A DNA stretch of 46,447 bases from assembly GCA_025350405.1 (NCBI GenBank), contig JANXXX010000018.1, positions 1 to 46,447 on the forward strand, read 5' to 3'. This document shows, piece by piece, positions 16,796 to 25,630 of this stretch. Below the pieces are notes generated by a model, which was given only the letters and a program-made list of their open reading frames with translations, did not search any database and was not told the origin of the DNA. The translations under genes and the position numbers were made by a program. Within the stretch, counting starts at the first letter, position 1. Each line of letters starts with the position of its first letter. Source of the DNA: Gallionella sp. (GTDB taxonomy: Bacteria > Pseudomonadota > Gammaproteobacteria > Burkholderiales > Gallionellaceae).

Positions 16796-19003
16796 ATGAA
16801 GACTAACGTAGCGGCAACGCCGCAATTTTGTGCAGGCATTCAACATTTCGGTCTGGCTTGGGACGGTTTTGACCAGCATGCCCAATCGGCTGTCATCAAG
16901 GAAGGCAAGTCGGCGATCAGTGATCCGCGCGCACCGGATGCGGTGTATCAAACGCTGTTGATGGCCGATGCGCTGCGTTACTTGACGCTGCAAACCTGCG
17001 GTTCGAAGGGTTCCGGCCATCCGGGCGGTTTTGCCAGCAGCGCCGAGGCGTATGCCTCGCTGGTGATGCTGGGCCATACCAACATCGTGACCGAGGTGGG
17101 CCACCATGCACCCGGATTCTACAGCGCGATGTTCCTCGACACGTCGCTGGAAGAGATGGGCATCAAGACGGTCACCGACCTGATGGCGCGCTTCCGCGAG
17201 AAGCATGGTTTGCTCGGCCATTTGTCAGGCGCAATTCCCGGCCTGTTGGCCCCCGCCGGTCCGCTGGGCCAGGGGCAGCATTTCGCGATGGCGGGTGCGT
17301 TGCTGCATCCGGGCAAGTTGTTCCCGGTCACCATTGGTGACGGCGGCATGGGCGAGCCTTATGTGCTGAATTCGATGATGCACTTCAATACCGCGTATCC
17401 CAAGGTGACCAACTTCCTGCCGACTTTGATCTGGAATGGCTACAGCCAGGAGCATCACTCGATGGTGTCGCGCTTCACCAATCAGGAAATGATCGCTTAC
17501 TGGAAGGGTCACGGTTTCAAAGAAGTTGTGCTGGTCGACGCCAAGGAATTTGACGACACCAAGCAGACCAGCGCCTATGCGGACAGTTCTTATTTCTCGC
17601 ACAAACAGCGTCTGGTTTTTGCCGCAGCGGTGCTGGCGGGCGTGGACAAGGCGGCGAAGTCCGCCTTGGGCGGAACTCTGACCGCATTCATCATCAAGCA
17701 GATGAAGGGCACCGGCGTGCATACCGTGGGCGCGAAGTCGCACAACCTGTATCCGGCCGACAGCCTGGACAAGCCGCACATGATCGAAGGATTGCGGCGC
17801 CGTGCGCTGAATCCTGAAGCGTGGGCCATCGTGCGCAAGAATTTCGTGCGCGCCGGGGGCGGCCCGGCGGTGAAAACTGCGGTAACCGAGCATGTGCTTG
17901 ATCTGGCCCCGCTGGGCAAGATGCCGCTGCACGAATTTGCCAAGGGCGAGAAGGCCGTACCGGCCACTGCGATGGGCGCGCTGGCAGCGTATGTGGGCAC
18001 CAAAGACAAGCGTTTCGTCGTGACCAATGCGGACGGCAACGAAGCGTCGGCGATGAAGAACATCAACGACGCGTTGAAGATCCGCCATCCGACCGTTGAT
18101 CCGCTATACAACCAGGAACCGGAAGGGCAGGTGTATGAGCCGCTGAATGAAGACGCGTGTGCCGGTCTGGCATCAGCCCTTGCGCTGTTCGGTTCGCGCG
18201 CATTGTGGTTGTCCTACGAAAGCTTCGCAATCAACGGCTGGCCGATTGTACAAACGGTCGCGCAGGCGATGGCTGAGTTGCGCCGCAAGACGCCGTCGAT
18301 CGTCACGATGTTCACCGCTGGCGCGCTGGAGCAAGGGCGCAACGGCTGGACGCATCAGCGTCCCGAGATCGAGAACTACTTTGCGGCGCAGATGCGCAAC
18401 GGCAACACCTACCCGTTATTTCCCTGCGATGCGAATGTGATCCAGGCTTCCTACGAATATGCGACCAACAGTTTCAACAAGTGCATGGTGATCATCGCGT
18501 CCAAGAGTCCGCTGCCGGTTTACATGAGCATGGACGAAGCGAAACATGCGGTGGAAGAGGGTGCGGCAACGATCTATGAAAGCAAGGGTGGAAGCAAGGG
18601 CACCGTGGTTTTTGGCGTCACTGGCGACATGATCTTCTTGCCGGTGTTCGAGGCGAAGGACAAACTGGAAGCGGAAGGTTACAAGGTGCGTATCGTCGCC
18701 ATCGTGAACCCGCGCCGCTTGTATCGTCCAACAGACATATCGTGGGACACCGTGTCCGAACCGGATAACAAATTCATGGATGACGAGCATTTTAACGCGC
18801 TGTTCGACGGCGATGTGCTGCTCGCTGTGAGCGGTGGTCCAAGTGCCGTGCTGGAGCCCGCACTGCTGCGCACCCGTGCAACCAAGCGCGACACCTTTGC
18901 CTGGAAGCGCGGTGAAACGACCGCCAGCCCGGCCGAGATCATGGAGTTCAACGGACTGACTGCAGACGCGATGACCAAACGTGTCAAGGCGCTGAAAGGT
19001 TAA
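16796..19003 (+). CDS. TPP enzyme with mixed transketolase/phosphoketolase features
   Basis: A 735-residue thiamine-diphosphate enzyme. The N-terminal half looks like transketolase: GSGHPGG with H75, GHHAPG with H103-H104, GPLGQG at 155-160, and the TPP motif GDG at 181-183 with its partner N214. The C-terminal half looks like phosphoketolase: E452 in LNEDACAG as the cofactor-activating glutamate, YESFAING, NGWTHQRPE with H520, PCDANV, and SKSPLPVYMSMDEA. In the middle, KSHN (H316-N317) stands where phosphoketolases have a His-Gln pair. Length is between transketolase (about 665) and phosphoketolase (about 800). AGGAG precedes the ATG at 16796. It is divergent from an IclR gene and followed by a terminator and a sugar-acid kinase. 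A C2-transfer or C2-cleavage reaction is likely; the substrate is unknown. Confidence 0.75.
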   Translation: MKTNVAATPQFCAGIQHFGLAWDGFDQHAQSAVIKEGKSAISDPRAPDAVYQTLLMADALRYLTLQTCGSKGSGHPGGFASSAEAYASLVMLGHTNIVTEVGHHAPGFYSAMFLDTSLEEMGIKTVTDLMARFREKHGLLGHLSGAIPGLLAPAGPLGQGQHFAMAGALLHPGKLFPVTIGDGGMGEPYVLNSMMHFNTAYPKVTNFLPTLIWNGYSQEHHSMVSRFTNQEMIAYWKGHGFKEVVLVDAKEFDDTKQTSAYADSSYFSHKQRLVFAAAVLAGVDKAAKSALGGTLTAFIIKQMKGTGVHTVGAKSHNLYPADSLDKPHMIEGLRRRALNPEAWAIVRKNFVRAGGGPAVKTAVTEHVLDLAPLGKMPLHEFAKGEKAVPATAMGALAAYVGTKDKRFVVTNADGNEASAMKNINDALKIRHPTVDPLYNQEPEGQVYEPLNEDACAGLASALALFGSRALWLSYESFAINGWPIVQTVAQAMAELRRKTPSIVTMFTAGALEQGRNGWTHQRPEIENYFAAQMRNGNTYPLFPCDANVIQASYEYATNSFNKCMVIIASKSPLPVYMSMDEAKHAVEEGAATIYESKGGSKGTVVFGVTGDMIFLPVFEAKDKLEAEGYKVRIVAIVNPRRLYRPTDISWDTVSEPDNKFMDDEHFNALFDGDVLLAVSGGPSAVLEPALLRTRATKRDTFAWKRGETTASPAEIMEFNGLTADAMTKRVKALKG

Positions 19004-19014
19004 TCTACCCCATT

Positions 19015-19042
19015 TGCCAGGATGAAAATCCTGGCATTTTTT
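19015..19042 (+). terminator. Intrinsic terminator after the TPP-enzyme gene
   Basis: TGCCAGGAT (19015-19023), a GAAA tetraloop, and ATCCTGGCA (19028-19036) form a perfect 9-bp stem followed by six T. It separates the TPP-enzyme gene from the kinase gene, which starts only 26 bases later. Confidence 0.9.
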
Positions 19043-19068
19043 GAGTTGAATGCTGCGTGAAACAAAAT

Positions 19069-20403
19069 ATGTCAGAAACCAAAATCATCGTACTGGATGA
19101 CGATCCGACCGGCTCGCAAACGGTGCATGGCTGTTTGTTGCTGACGCGCTGGGATAAAGATACTTTGCGCGAGGCGCTCGTCGACACCTCGCCGCTGTTC
19201 TTCGTGTTGACCAACACGCGTGGCATGGCGGCCAAGCCTGCGGCGGACATTACACGTGAGGTGTGCAAAAATCTAAAGTTAGCGCTGGCCGAACTGAAGA
19301 AGAGCGGGCGCGACATCAATCCGATCCTGGTCAGCCGTTCCGACTCGACGCTGCGCGGCCACTACCCGGTGGAGACCGATGTGATCGCCGCGGAGCTCGG
19401 GCCGTTCGATGCGCACTTTCTGGTGCCGGCATTTTTTGAGGGTGGACGCATCACCCGCGACAGCGTGCACTACCTGCTGGTGAATGGTAAAGAAACGCCG
19501 GTGCATGAGACCGAGTTCGCGCGCGACTCGGTGTTTGGCTATCGCCATAGTTATCTGCCGGATTATGTCGAAGAGAAAACTAGTGGGCGTATCAAGGCGG
19601 CGCAAGTCGAGCGCTTCCTGTTGAGCGACGTGCGCGGCGACAGCATGCCGCGTCTGATGAAGCTGCAAGGCAATGCGTGCTGTGTTGTCGATGCTGAAAC
19701 ACAGGATGATCTGAATCATTTTGCTGAGCAGCTGCGCGTAGCGGCCAGCCAGGGCAAGCGCTTTTTATTCCGCAGTGCTGCCAGCCTGCTCACCGCGCTG
19801 GCACGCTTGCCGGCACAACCCGTGGCTGCGCAGGACATGGCGAAATATGTCCGCGGTGGACGCGCGGGTGCGGTCATCGTCGGTTCACACGTCAAAAAAA
19901 CCACCTTGCAGCTCGGACAGTTGCTCAAGATGCCCGGTGTCACACCTATCGAAGTGCATGTGGAACAATTGCCCGGGAGTCGTGATGCGCTGCTGGCGGA
20001 GATAATCCGCAAGTGTGAACAGAGTCATGTCGCCGGTAATACTCCTGTTGTTTTTACCAGCCGTCTGGAAAAGGCATTTGCGGATCAAGCTTCACGGTTG
20101 GCGTTTGGCGAGATGGTTTCCGCCTTCCTGATGGATGTGGTGCGTAGCCTGCCCAAGACCTTGGGTTTTCTGATCAGCAAAGGCGGCATCACTTCGAATG
20201 ATGTATTGAGTTCGGGTCTGGCGTTGCGCACCTCGCGCGTAGTCGGACAAATTCTGCCGGGATGTTCGGTGGTATGCTGCCCAGCCGATCATCCGCGTTA
20301 TCCGGATTTACCCGTGGTTATTTTCCCCGGCAATGTGGGTGATGATAAGGCTTTGGCAACGGCATATGGCAGGCTGGCGGGTGTTGAACTGGTTGCAGTG
20401 TAA
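19069..20403 (+). CDS. Four-carbon acid sugar kinase family protein (DUF1537)
   Basis: A 444-residue member of the DUF1537 kinase family. Visible signatures are LDDDPTGSQTVHG at residues 9-21, SRSDSTLRGHYPVE at 89-102 (substrate-binding N-terminal domain), and in the nucleotide-binding C-terminal domain KGGITSNDVLSSGL and VIFPGNVGDD. Known members phosphorylate erythronate, threonate or 3-oxo-isoapionate; the substrate of this one is unknown. The last motif has FPGNVG where many members have KSGNFG. An in-frame GTG at 19057 exists, but ATG 19069 fits the family start better. The gene starts 26 bases after a strong terminator, so it depends on read-through or its own promoter. The usual partner genes (dehydrogenase, isomerase, aldolase) are absent next to it. 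Confidence 0.82.
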   Translation: MSETKIIVLDDDPTGSQTVHGCLLLTRWDKDTLREALVDTSPLFFVLTNTRGMAAKPAADITREVCKNLKLALAELKKSGRDINPILVSRSDSTLRGHYPVETDVIAAELGPFDAHFLVPAFFEGGRITRDSVHYLLVNGKETPVHETEFARDSVFGYRHSYLPDYVEEKTSGRIKAAQVERFLLSDVRGDSMPRLMKLQGNACCVVDAETQDDLNHFAEQLRVAASQGKRFLFRSAASLLTALARLPAQPVAAQDMAKYVRGGRAGAVIVGSHVKKTTLQLGQLLKMPGVTPIEVHVEQLPGSRDALLAEIIRKCEQSHVAGNTPVVFTSRLEKAFADQASRLAFGEMVSAFLMDVVRSLPKTLGFLISKGGITSNDVLSSGLALRTSRVVGQILPGCSVVCCPADHPRYPDLPVVIFPGNVGDDKALATAYGRLAGVELVAV

Positions 20404-20594
20404 TTGCAGGTTTTGCCGGAGCGCGAATGAATGTTGTAAAGTACCAGTGTTTTTTGCCGGCAGCCGGTTTGCGATAAGCGTGGCGAACCTGACTGAATGA
20501 GCTGGATGATGTTGTAGTATCTGGATGTTTGTAGTCAGTAGGTGTTGTTAAATTCCTGAGTATTGTTTGATTGACCTTAACCAAGGAGAGAAGT

Positions 20595-21758
20595 ATGAAC
20601 ATTAAAATGAAATCTATTGTCACCGCCGTAGCGCTTGCGGCCTCTTTTTCAGCAATGGCTGCCGACCCGATCAGGATCGGTCTCTCAGGCCCCTACACCG
20701 GCGGCTCCAGCCCGATGGGCGTTTCGATGCGCGACGGCGTGAAGCTGGCCGCATCCGAGATCAATGCCAAGGGGGGTGTACTTGGCCGCCAGATCGAGCT
20801 GGTCGAACGTGACGACGAATCCAAGAACGAGCGCGGCGTGCAGGTAGCCCAAGAGCTGATCAACAAGGAGAAAGTCGTCGCAACCCTTGGCTACATCAAT
20901 ACCGGCGTGTCGCTGGCTTCGCAGCGTTTCTATCAGGAAGCCAAGATTCCGGTGCTGAACAACGTGGCGACCGGTTCCATCGTGACCAAGCAATTCCTGC
21001 CCCCGGAATTTGCCGACAACTATGTATTCCGCACTTCTGCCAACGACACCATCCAGTCTGCGATGATCGTCAGGGAAGCCATCGACAATCGCAAATTCAC
21101 CAAGGTGGCGATCCTGGCCGATTCCACCAACTATGGCCAGTTGGGACGCGAAGATCTGGAAAAAGCACTGGCAGCGAAAAACATCAAGACAGTCGCGGTG
21201 GAAAAGTTCAACATCAAGGATACCGACATGACCGCACAGTTGCTCAAGGCCAAGGAGGCCGGGACACAGGCGATCCTGACTTATGCGATCGGACCTGAAC
21301 TGGCGCAGATCGCCAACGGCATGGAGAAGCTGGGCTGGAAAGTGCCGATGATGGGAAGCTGGACATTGTCGATGGCCAACTTCATCGACAACGCCGGCAA
21401 GAACGGAGAAGGCGCACGCATGCCGCAGACCTTCATCCAGGAGCCGAACACACCGAAGCGCAAGGCCTTCATCGACGCTTACCTGAAAGCCTACAATCCA
21501 CCGAATGGCCGCATCCCTTCACCGGTTTCCGCCGCACAGGGCTATGACTCGATGTATCTCCTGGCCGCCGGGATCAAACAGGCCGGAAATACCGATGGCG
21601 TCAAGGTACGCGAAGCGCTGGAAAACCTGAAAGAGAAGATCGATGGCGTCGTGACGACTTACGATCATCCTTACACGCATGACAACCACGAAGCGATCAC
21701 CATGGAGATGGTCACGATGGGCGAAGTCAAGGATGGCCACGTGGTGCGCGCAAAATAA
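20595..21758 (+). CDS. Liv-type ABC transporter substrate-binding protein
   Basis: A 387-residue periplasmic binding protein (Peripla_BP_6, LivJ/HAAT type) with a Sec signal peptide MNIKMKSIVTAVALAASF ending around AMA/ADP. The N-lobe DPIRIGLSGPYTGGSSPMG is typical. Such proteins bind branched-chain amino acids, amides, urea or short carboxylates; the surrounding catabolic genes make a hydroxyacid or related compound possible. AAGGAG at 20583-20588 precedes the ATG at 20595, so the in-frame TTG at 20571 is not used. First gene of a four-gene transport operon. A strong hairpin follows the stop codon at 21811. Confidence 0.9.
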   Translation: MNIKMKSIVTAVALAASFSAMAADPIRIGLSGPYTGGSSPMGVSMRDGVKLAASEINAKGGVLGRQIELVERDDESKNERGVQVAQELINKEKVVATLGYINTGVSLASQRFYQEAKIPVLNNVATGSIVTKQFLPPEFADNYVFRTSANDTIQSAMIVREAIDNRKFTKVAILADSTNYGQLGREDLEKALAAKNIKTVAVEKFNIKDTDMTAQLLKAKEAGTQAILTYAIGPELAQIANGMEKLGWKVPMMGSWTLSMANFIDNAGKNGEGARMPQTFIQEPNTPKRKAFIDAYLKAYNPPNGRIPSPVSAAQGYDSMYLLAAGIKQAGNTDGVKVREALENLKEKIDGVVTTYDHPYTHDNHEAITMEMVTMGEVKDGHVVRAK

Positions 21759-21810
21759 TCCGTTAAGGATGATTGAAGTGTGAAGTCACCGGTAATTTTG
21801 TAATGCGCTT

Positions 21811-21836
21811 TTGGGCCGGGGGTGTCCCCGGCCCAA
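21811..21836 (+). promoter_or_regulatory. Perfect hairpin between binding-protein and permease genes
   Basis: TTGGGCCGGGG (21811-21821), a GTGT loop, and CCCCGGCCCAA (21826-21836) pair perfectly over 11 bp. There is no T-tract. Placed after the binding-protein gene, it most likely protects the upstream mRNA from 3' decay or partly stops transcription, so that more binding protein than permease is made. Confidence 0.7.
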
Positions 21837-21859
21837 ATAGCGAATGGATGGAGCTTTTC

Positions 21860-22732
21860 ATGGAAATATTTGCGCAACTCATCTTGAGTGGTATCGCGCT
21901 CGGCATGATCTACGGCCTGATCGCGTTCGGCTATCAACTGACTTTTGCCACATCAGGCACGCTGAATTTCGGTCAGGGCGAAGCGCTGATGTTGGGCGCG
22001 ATGGTCGGGCTGACGCTGGTCGGCCACATGAACTACTGGCTGATGATCCCGCTGGTGCTGGTGTTTGGCGCGCTGCAAGGTGTGCTGGTGGAGCGCTTGG
22101 GCGTGCTCCCCGCTTTAAAAACCAAATCCGAGTTCGGCTGGATCATGACCACCATATCCCTGGCCATCATCTTCAAGAATGTCGCCGAGAATGTCTGGGG
22201 ACACGACGACGTGACCTTCCCCTCGCCTTTGCCGACCGCACCGTTGCAGTTTTTCGGCTTGCGGGTGTTGCCGATGGAAATACTGGTCGTGGCAGGTGCG
22301 CTGGCGGTGATGCTGGCGGTAGAAATTTTCAATCGCAAATCCATTTATGGCAAGGCGGTGGTGGCAACCTCCAACGACCGCGACGCTGCCGGGCTGATGG
22401 GCATCAATACCGGCATGGTGATCACTTTCTCTTACGCGCTCAGCTCGATGACCGCCGCCTTTGCCGGGGTGCTGGTTGCGCCGCTGACGCTCACCGGCGC
22501 GACGATGGGTGCAGTGCTGGGACTGAAGGCATTCGCGGTCGCGATCATCGGCGGGCTCAACAGCGGCATGGGCGTGATCGTCGGCGGGTTGATCCTGGGC
22601 ATCGCCGAAACTACCACCGGCTATTACATTTCCACCGGCTACAAGGATGTGCCGGGCCTGTTGCTGTTGCTGCTGGTGCTGGCGATCAAACCTGCCGGGA
22701 TGTTCGGCAAATCCGTTATCAAGAAAGTTTGA
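21860..22732 (+). CDS. livH: Liv-type ABC transporter permease LivH
   Basis: A 290-residue inner-membrane permease starting MEIFAQLILSGIALGMIYGL, with about eight helices and the family motifs TLNFGQGEALMLGA and LKAFAVAIIGGLNSGMG. It forms the transmembrane channel with the LivM half of the next protein. GGAG at 21850-21853 is six bases before ATG 21860, which I prefer to ATG 21848 or to an upstream GTG that would place the hairpin inside the gene. The stop codon lies one base before the next ATG, indicating tight coupling. Confidence 0.88.
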   Translation: MEIFAQLILSGIALGMIYGLIAFGYQLTFATSGTLNFGQGEALMLGAMVGLTLVGHMNYWLMIPLVLVFGALQGVLVERLGVLPALKTKSEFGWIMTTISLAIIFKNVAENVWGHDDVTFPSPLPTAPLQFFGLRVLPMEILVVAGALAVMLAVEIFNRKSIYGKAVVATSNDRDAAGLMGINTGMVITFSYALSSMTAAFAGVLVAPLTLTGATMGAVLGLKAFAVAIIGGLNSGMGVIVGGLILGIAETTTGYYISTGYKDVPGLLLLLLVLAIKPAGMFGKSVIKKV

Positions 22733-22733
22733 G

Positions 22734-24674
22734 ATGAGTGCCGCAAAAATAATTTCCGCCATTCTGGCGATTGTGTTGGCTGCGCTGCTGCCGACGATCT
22801 GGCCGAATCCCTACTATATCCATCTGATGGTGGTGATCGGTATCTATGCGATCCTGCTGCTCGGCCTCGACATCGTGGTGGGCTATGTGGGTGAAGTTTC
22901 GCTCGGCCATGCGGCGCTGTTCGGCATCGGCGCTTACACGGTGGGTGTGCTCAATTGGCAGTTCGGCGCACATTTTCTGCTGACGATTCCGGCCAGCATC
23001 GCAGTCACCGCGTTGTTCGGTGCGATCCTGGCGTTACCCGCGTTGCGCGTGAACGGCCCTTACCTGGCAATGGTGACGCTGGCGTTCGGCACCATCATCC
23101 AGATCCTGATCAACGAGATGACCTTCGTCACCAATGGCCCGCTTGGGCTGAAGATACGCAAGCCGGTATTTTTTGACTACCATGTGACCGGCACAGACTA
23201 TTATTACATCGTGCTGGTAGCGCTGGTGGCAACGTTGTTCGTGGTGCAACGCATCCTGAAGTCCCATCTGGGACGCGCGTTCGAGGCGCTGCATGATAGC
23301 CCGATCGCGTCGGATTGCATGGGCGTGAGCGTGTATGGTTATAAGGTTTATGCGTTCGTGCTCAGCGCCGCGATCGCCGGGCTGGCCGGTGGCCTGTTCA
23401 CCTATTCCGAAGAATACATCTCGCCCAACACCTATAACTTCGAGTTGACCATCCTGTTCCTGCTGGCGGTCATCATGGGCGGGCGCAAGACACGTAGCGG
23501 CTCGGTGCTGGGCGCGATCATCATCGTGATGCTGCCCAACGTGCTGTCCGACATCGAACTGTTCCGCAAGATCGCCACCGGCATCGCCGTGGTTACAGTC
23601 GCTTATTCGGTTTACGCGCTGGCCACCCGGCAGCGCACGCTGAAACAAGTGGCGTTGCCGGTGTTGGCGACCATCGCGCTGGCGGTTTCCGGTTACATGA
23701 TGGACAACATCACCGACCATCGCCTGACGATCTTCGGCGCGATGATATTGTTCGTGGTGTATTACCTGCCCAACGGCCTGATGGGCTTCCTGCGCAGCAT
23801 CGTGCAAAAATATCGTCCGCAGTGGATACATCGCCATGAGGTGATCCTGGAGCATGGCGATAAGCATCATGTGTGGTCGGTGCCGGATCATCCAGTCACC
23901 GCCAGGGGGCATCTGCTCGAAGCGCGCAACATCACGATGCAGTTCGGCGGGTTGAAGGCGCTCAACGAAGTCAACCTGGACATCGCCAAAGGTTCGGTGC
24001 ATGGCCTGATCGGCCCGAACGGCTCCGGCAAGAGCACGATGATGAACGTGCTCACCGGCATCTACAAACCGGCCGCAGGCGAAATCGAGTTCAACCGCAA
24101 GCACATCACCGGTGCAACACCCTCATCCATCGCAGGTGAAGGCATCGCGCGCACGTTTCAGAACGTGCAGTTGTTTGGCGAAATGACCGCGATCGAGAAC
24201 GTGCTGGTCGGATTGCACCACACCTTCAAGCATAGCCTGATCGACGTGGTGTTCCACACGCCGCGCTGCAAGAAGGAAAAGAACGCGGCCTATCTGCGCG
24301 CGGCCAGCTTGTTGCAGTTCGTCGGCCTGGCCGACCTCGCCAACGAGGAAGCGCGCAACCTGCCTTACGGCAAGCAGCGCCTGCTGGAAATCGCCCGCGC
24401 GCTGGCGCTGAATCCCAGTCTGTTGCTGCTCGACGAACCGGCTGCCGGACTGACTGCGCCGGACATCAAAGAGCTGATGGCGATGATCAACAAGGTGCGC
24501 GGCCACGGCATCACCGTGATCCTGATTGAACACCACATGGATGTGGTGATGAGCATCTGCGACAAGGTGACGGTGCTGGACTTCGGCCAGAAGATTGCGG
24601 AAGGAACACCGGCTCAAGTGCAATCAGATGAGAAGGTAATTGAAGCGTATCTTGGCGGCAGCGCCGCTGCTTGA
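22734..24674 (+). CDS. Fused Liv-type permease and ATP-binding protein (LivM-LivG)
   Basis: A single 646-residue protein combining two usual subunits. Residues 1 to about 340 are a LivM permease with the motifs VGYVGEVSLGHAALFGIGAY and GLAGGLFTYSEEYISP. After a linker, residues about 395-646 are a LivG ATPase with Walker A GPNGSGKS (427-434), a Q-loop in ARTFQNVQLF, the signature LPYGKQRLLEIARAL, Walker B LLLLDEPAAGL and the H-loop EHHMD. The frame stays open throughout with no sign of a stop between halves. It starts one base after livH. With LivH, LivF and the binding protein it would form a complete importer. Confidence 0.9.
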   Translation: MSAAKIISAILAIVLAALLPTIWPNPYYIHLMVVIGIYAILLLGLDIVVGYVGEVSLGHAALFGIGAYTVGVLNWQFGAHFLLTIPASIAVTALFGAILALPALRVNGPYLAMVTLAFGTIIQILINEMTFVTNGPLGLKIRKPVFFDYHVTGTDYYYIVLVALVATLFVVQRILKSHLGRAFEALHDSPIASDCMGVSVYGYKVYAFVLSAAIAGLAGGLFTYSEEYISPNTYNFELTILFLLAVIMGGRKTRSGSVLGAIIIVMLPNVLSDIELFRKIATGIAVVTVAYSVYALATRQRTLKQVALPVLATIALAVSGYMMDNITDHRLTIFGAMILFVVYYLPNGLMGFLRSIVQKYRPQWIHRHEVILEHGDKHHVWSVPDHPVTARGHLLEARNITMQFGGLKALNEVNLDIAKGSVHGLIGPNGSGKSTMMNVLTGIYKPAAGEIEFNRKHITGATPSSIAGEGIARTFQNVQLFGEMTAIENVLVGLHHTFKHSLIDVVFHTPRCKKEKNAAYLRAASLLQFVGLADLANEEARNLPYGKQRLLEIARALALNPSLLLLDEPAAGLTAPDIKELMAMINKVRGHGITVILIEHHMDVVMSICDKVTVLDFGQKIAEGTPAQVQSDEKVIEAYLGGSAAA

Positions 24675-24686
24675 GGAGATTTCATC

Positions 24687-25409
24687 ATGTTGCAAATTCA
24701 AAATCTACACGCAGGTTATGGCAAGGTCGAAGTGCTGCACGGCATCTCGGTCGAGGTGCCGCAGGGCAAAGTGGTCACGCTGATCGGCTCCAACGGGGCG
24801 GGCAAGACCACGACGATGCGCTCGGTGTCGGGCATGATCAGGCCGATGAGCGGCAACATCACGCTGAATGGAAAAAATATCACCGGTCTGGCATCGAACA
24901 AGATCACCCGTGCGGGACTGGCGCATTCGCCGGAGGGGCGGCGCGTGTTCTCCACGCTGTCGGTGACCGACAATTTGTTGCTGGGCGCCTTCCCGCGCCT
25001 GACTTTCGGGCGCGAGCGCGGCGATGTGCAGGGTGACCTGAAGCGCGTATTTGATTTGTTCCCCCGCCTCAAGGAACGTGAAGCGCAACTGGCGGGCACG
25101 CTATCCGGCGGCGAGCAGCAGATGCTGGCGATGGGACGTGCGCTGATGCTCAACCCCGACGTGCTGCTGCTGGATGAACCGTCGATGGGTTTGGCGCCGC
25201 TGCTGGTGAAAGAAGTATTTCGCATCATCCGCGAGCTGAAGGCGCGCGGTATCACGATGCTGCTGGTCGAGCAGTTTGCCGCCGCCGCGCTGGATGTCGC
25301 CGACTACGGTTACGTGCTGGAAAACGGCCGTATCTCGGTGCATGGCCCGGCCGAGCAATTGAAGAATGATCCGGCGGTGAAGGCAGCCTATCTCGGTGCT
25401 GCTCATTAA
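24687..25409 (+). CDS. livF: Liv-type ABC transporter ATP-binding protein LivF
   Basis: A 240-residue ATPase of LivF type: Walker A GSNGAGKT, signature LSGGEQQMLAMGRALM, Walker B VLLLDEPSMGLAP, H-loop VEQFA. LivF lacks the insertion seen in LivG and pairs with it to power the importer. It begins 12 bases after the LivM-LivG gene, with GAGGAG just upstream. It is the last gene of the operon; an inverted-repeat element follows 57 bp downstream. Confidence 0.92.
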   Translation: MLQIQNLHAGYGKVEVLHGISVEVPQGKVVTLIGSNGAGKTTTMRSVSGMIRPMSGNITLNGKNITGLASNKITRAGLAHSPEGRRVFSTLSVTDNLLLGAFPRLTFGRERGDVQGDLKRVFDLFPRLKEREAQLAGTLSGGEQQMLAMGRALMLNPDVLLLDEPSMGLAPLLVKEVFRIIRELKARGITMLLVEQFAAAALDVADYGYVLENGRISVHGPAEQLKNDPAVKAAYLGAAH

Positions 25410-25465
25410 TAATTGCTTTGATAGGGTGCGCGCAGCACACCCAAAAACTCAAAACCATAATTCAA

Positions 25466-25573
25466 GCCACAGAGCCCACAGAGAGTTCGCGCGTTACCAT
25501 AGCACTTGAAATAGGTGATCCAGGATTTTGTTTCAACCGTTTTTTTCTCTGTGAGCTCTGTGTTCTCTGTGGC
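25466..25573. repeat. CACAGAG palindromic element, copy 1
   Basis: The 108-bp element starts with GCCACAGAG (25466-25474) and ends with the exact inverse CTCTGTGGC (25565-25573). Further CACAGAG/CTCTGTG copies lie inside both ends, and the middle is unrelated sequence. It sits between livF and an MFS gene. Three more copies occur at 28940, 35203 and 36682. Confidence 0.85.
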
Positions 25574-25630
25574 TAACAGCTTTTTTAGGTTCATTATGTT
25601 GATGGATGTTCCCGAACTGATTTCTTCACC

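Noticed and set aside
16706-17221. N-terminal extension of the IclR gene into a 432-residue protein
   Set aside because: The extension overlaps the divergent TPP-enzyme gene and shared promoter; the family start is at 16705 or 16696.
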